Shown one piece after another: positions 5,778-5,896 of a stretch of DNA of 5,896 nucleotides (positions within the stretch are counted from its first letter, which is position 1; each line of letters begins with the position of its first letter). Under the pieces are notes generated by a model. It saw nothing but the letters and a program-made list of their open reading frames with translations, was not told the DNA's origin and made no database searches. The position numbers and the translations under genes are program-made. The DNA comes from Desulfonatronospira sp. (lineage in GTDB: Bacteria; Desulfobacterota; Desulfovibrionia; Desulfovibrionales; Desulfonatronovibrionaceae): assembly GCA_003563255.1 (NCBI GenBank), contig PWSL01000309.1, positions 1 to 5,896 on the forward strand. Reading direction: 5' to 3'.

Positions 5778-5804
5778 AGGCGCTTAGCACAAATTTCGAA
5801 ACAA
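5778..5804 (-). repeat. 27-bp repeat, right copy flanking the YbjT-like pair
   Basis: This is the exact reverse complement of 2544-2570, reading AGGCGCTTAGCAC then AAATTTCGAAACAA on the plus strand. It lies 96 nt after the stop of paralogue 2. Its outer end runs into an 18-bp palindrome (5798-5815) absent from the left copy. No matching target-site duplication is seen outside the two copies, which argues against a simple recent transposon. Confidence 0.85.
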
Positions 5805-5815
5805 CATGTTGTTTC
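5798..5815. repeat. 18-bp perfect palindrome
   Basis: GAAACAACATGTTGTTTC is perfectly self-complementary and overlaps the outer end of the right 27-bp repeat. It may be part of the repeat element, a cruciform, or a binding site for a dimeric protein. Confidence 0.6.
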
Positions 5816-5844
5816 ATTTTCAAAGAAAGCCAGGAGGTTTCGCC

Positions 5845-5870
5845 CACGGAACACACGGAAGGGCACGGAA
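5845..5870. repeat. Short CACGGA direct repeats
   Basis: CACGGA(A) occurs three times, starting at 5845, 5854 and 5864. Similar TTCCGTG-type intergenic repeats are familiar from many bacterial genomes, recalled from general knowledge and not searched here. There is no coding signal. Confidence 0.55.
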
Positions 5871-5896
5871 GTTTTACCTCTCGTTCCCAGGCTCCA

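Noticed and set aside
2544..5804. Classical transposon with the 27-bp repeats as terminal inverted repeats
   Set aside because: No transposase lies between them and the bases outside the two copies show no target-site duplication. Kept only as a bracketing observation.

Overview
The window looks like an accessory stretch of a bacterial chromosome, most likely from a Desulfobacterota (former Deltaproteobacteria) organism. The pointers are a two-CW cysteine motif, a domain I associate mainly with that group, moderately GC-rich genes, and AT-richer spacers packed with REP-like repeats. The assignment is an inference of low to moderate confidence. No rRNA, tRNA, CRISPR array, integrase or transposase is visible.

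Layout. Positions 1-308 hold no confident gene. They contain a cluster of inverted repeats (8-57), three degenerate copies of a dispersed repeat (57-185) and a plausible promoter for a small lipoprotein gene (309-518, +). That gene converges on a 502-residue minus-strand gene (536-2044), leaving 17 nt between them and a shared small hairpin over the two stop codons. The minus-strand protein joins an N-terminal two-CW cysteine domain to an extended SDR (NAD(P)-binding Rossmann) domain. A 585-nt divergent spacer (2045-2629) follows. It holds a large 30-bp perfect inverted repeat built from two head-on copies of the same dispersed element, a 19-bp palindrome, and one copy of a second repeat family.

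Positions 2630-5681 carry two same-strand genes of 498 and 497 residues. They are tandem paralogues of the E. coli YbjT type: an atypical SDR domain lacking the YxxxK active site, followed by a DUF2867 domain. By my hand count they are about 53% identical over 493 ungapped positions. They probably form one operon with a hairpin after the second gene. The same 27-bp repeat occurs once before the pair (2544-2570) and, inverted, once after it (5778-5804). The window ends in short CACGGA-type repeats.

How the genes may work together. All three large proteins are Rossmann-fold SDRs. One keeps a plausible catalytic Ser-Tyr-Lys set and carries a cysteine module that could bind metal or sense redox state. 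The other two keep the nucleotide-binding loop but not the usual catalytic pair. This suggests linked NAD(P)-dependent redox or regulatory functions, but no substrate can be read from the sequence. The most notable points are the two-CW/SDR fusion, the tandem YbjT-like pair bracketed by inverted repeats, and the BIME-like repeat lying in the presumed leader of the two-CW gene.
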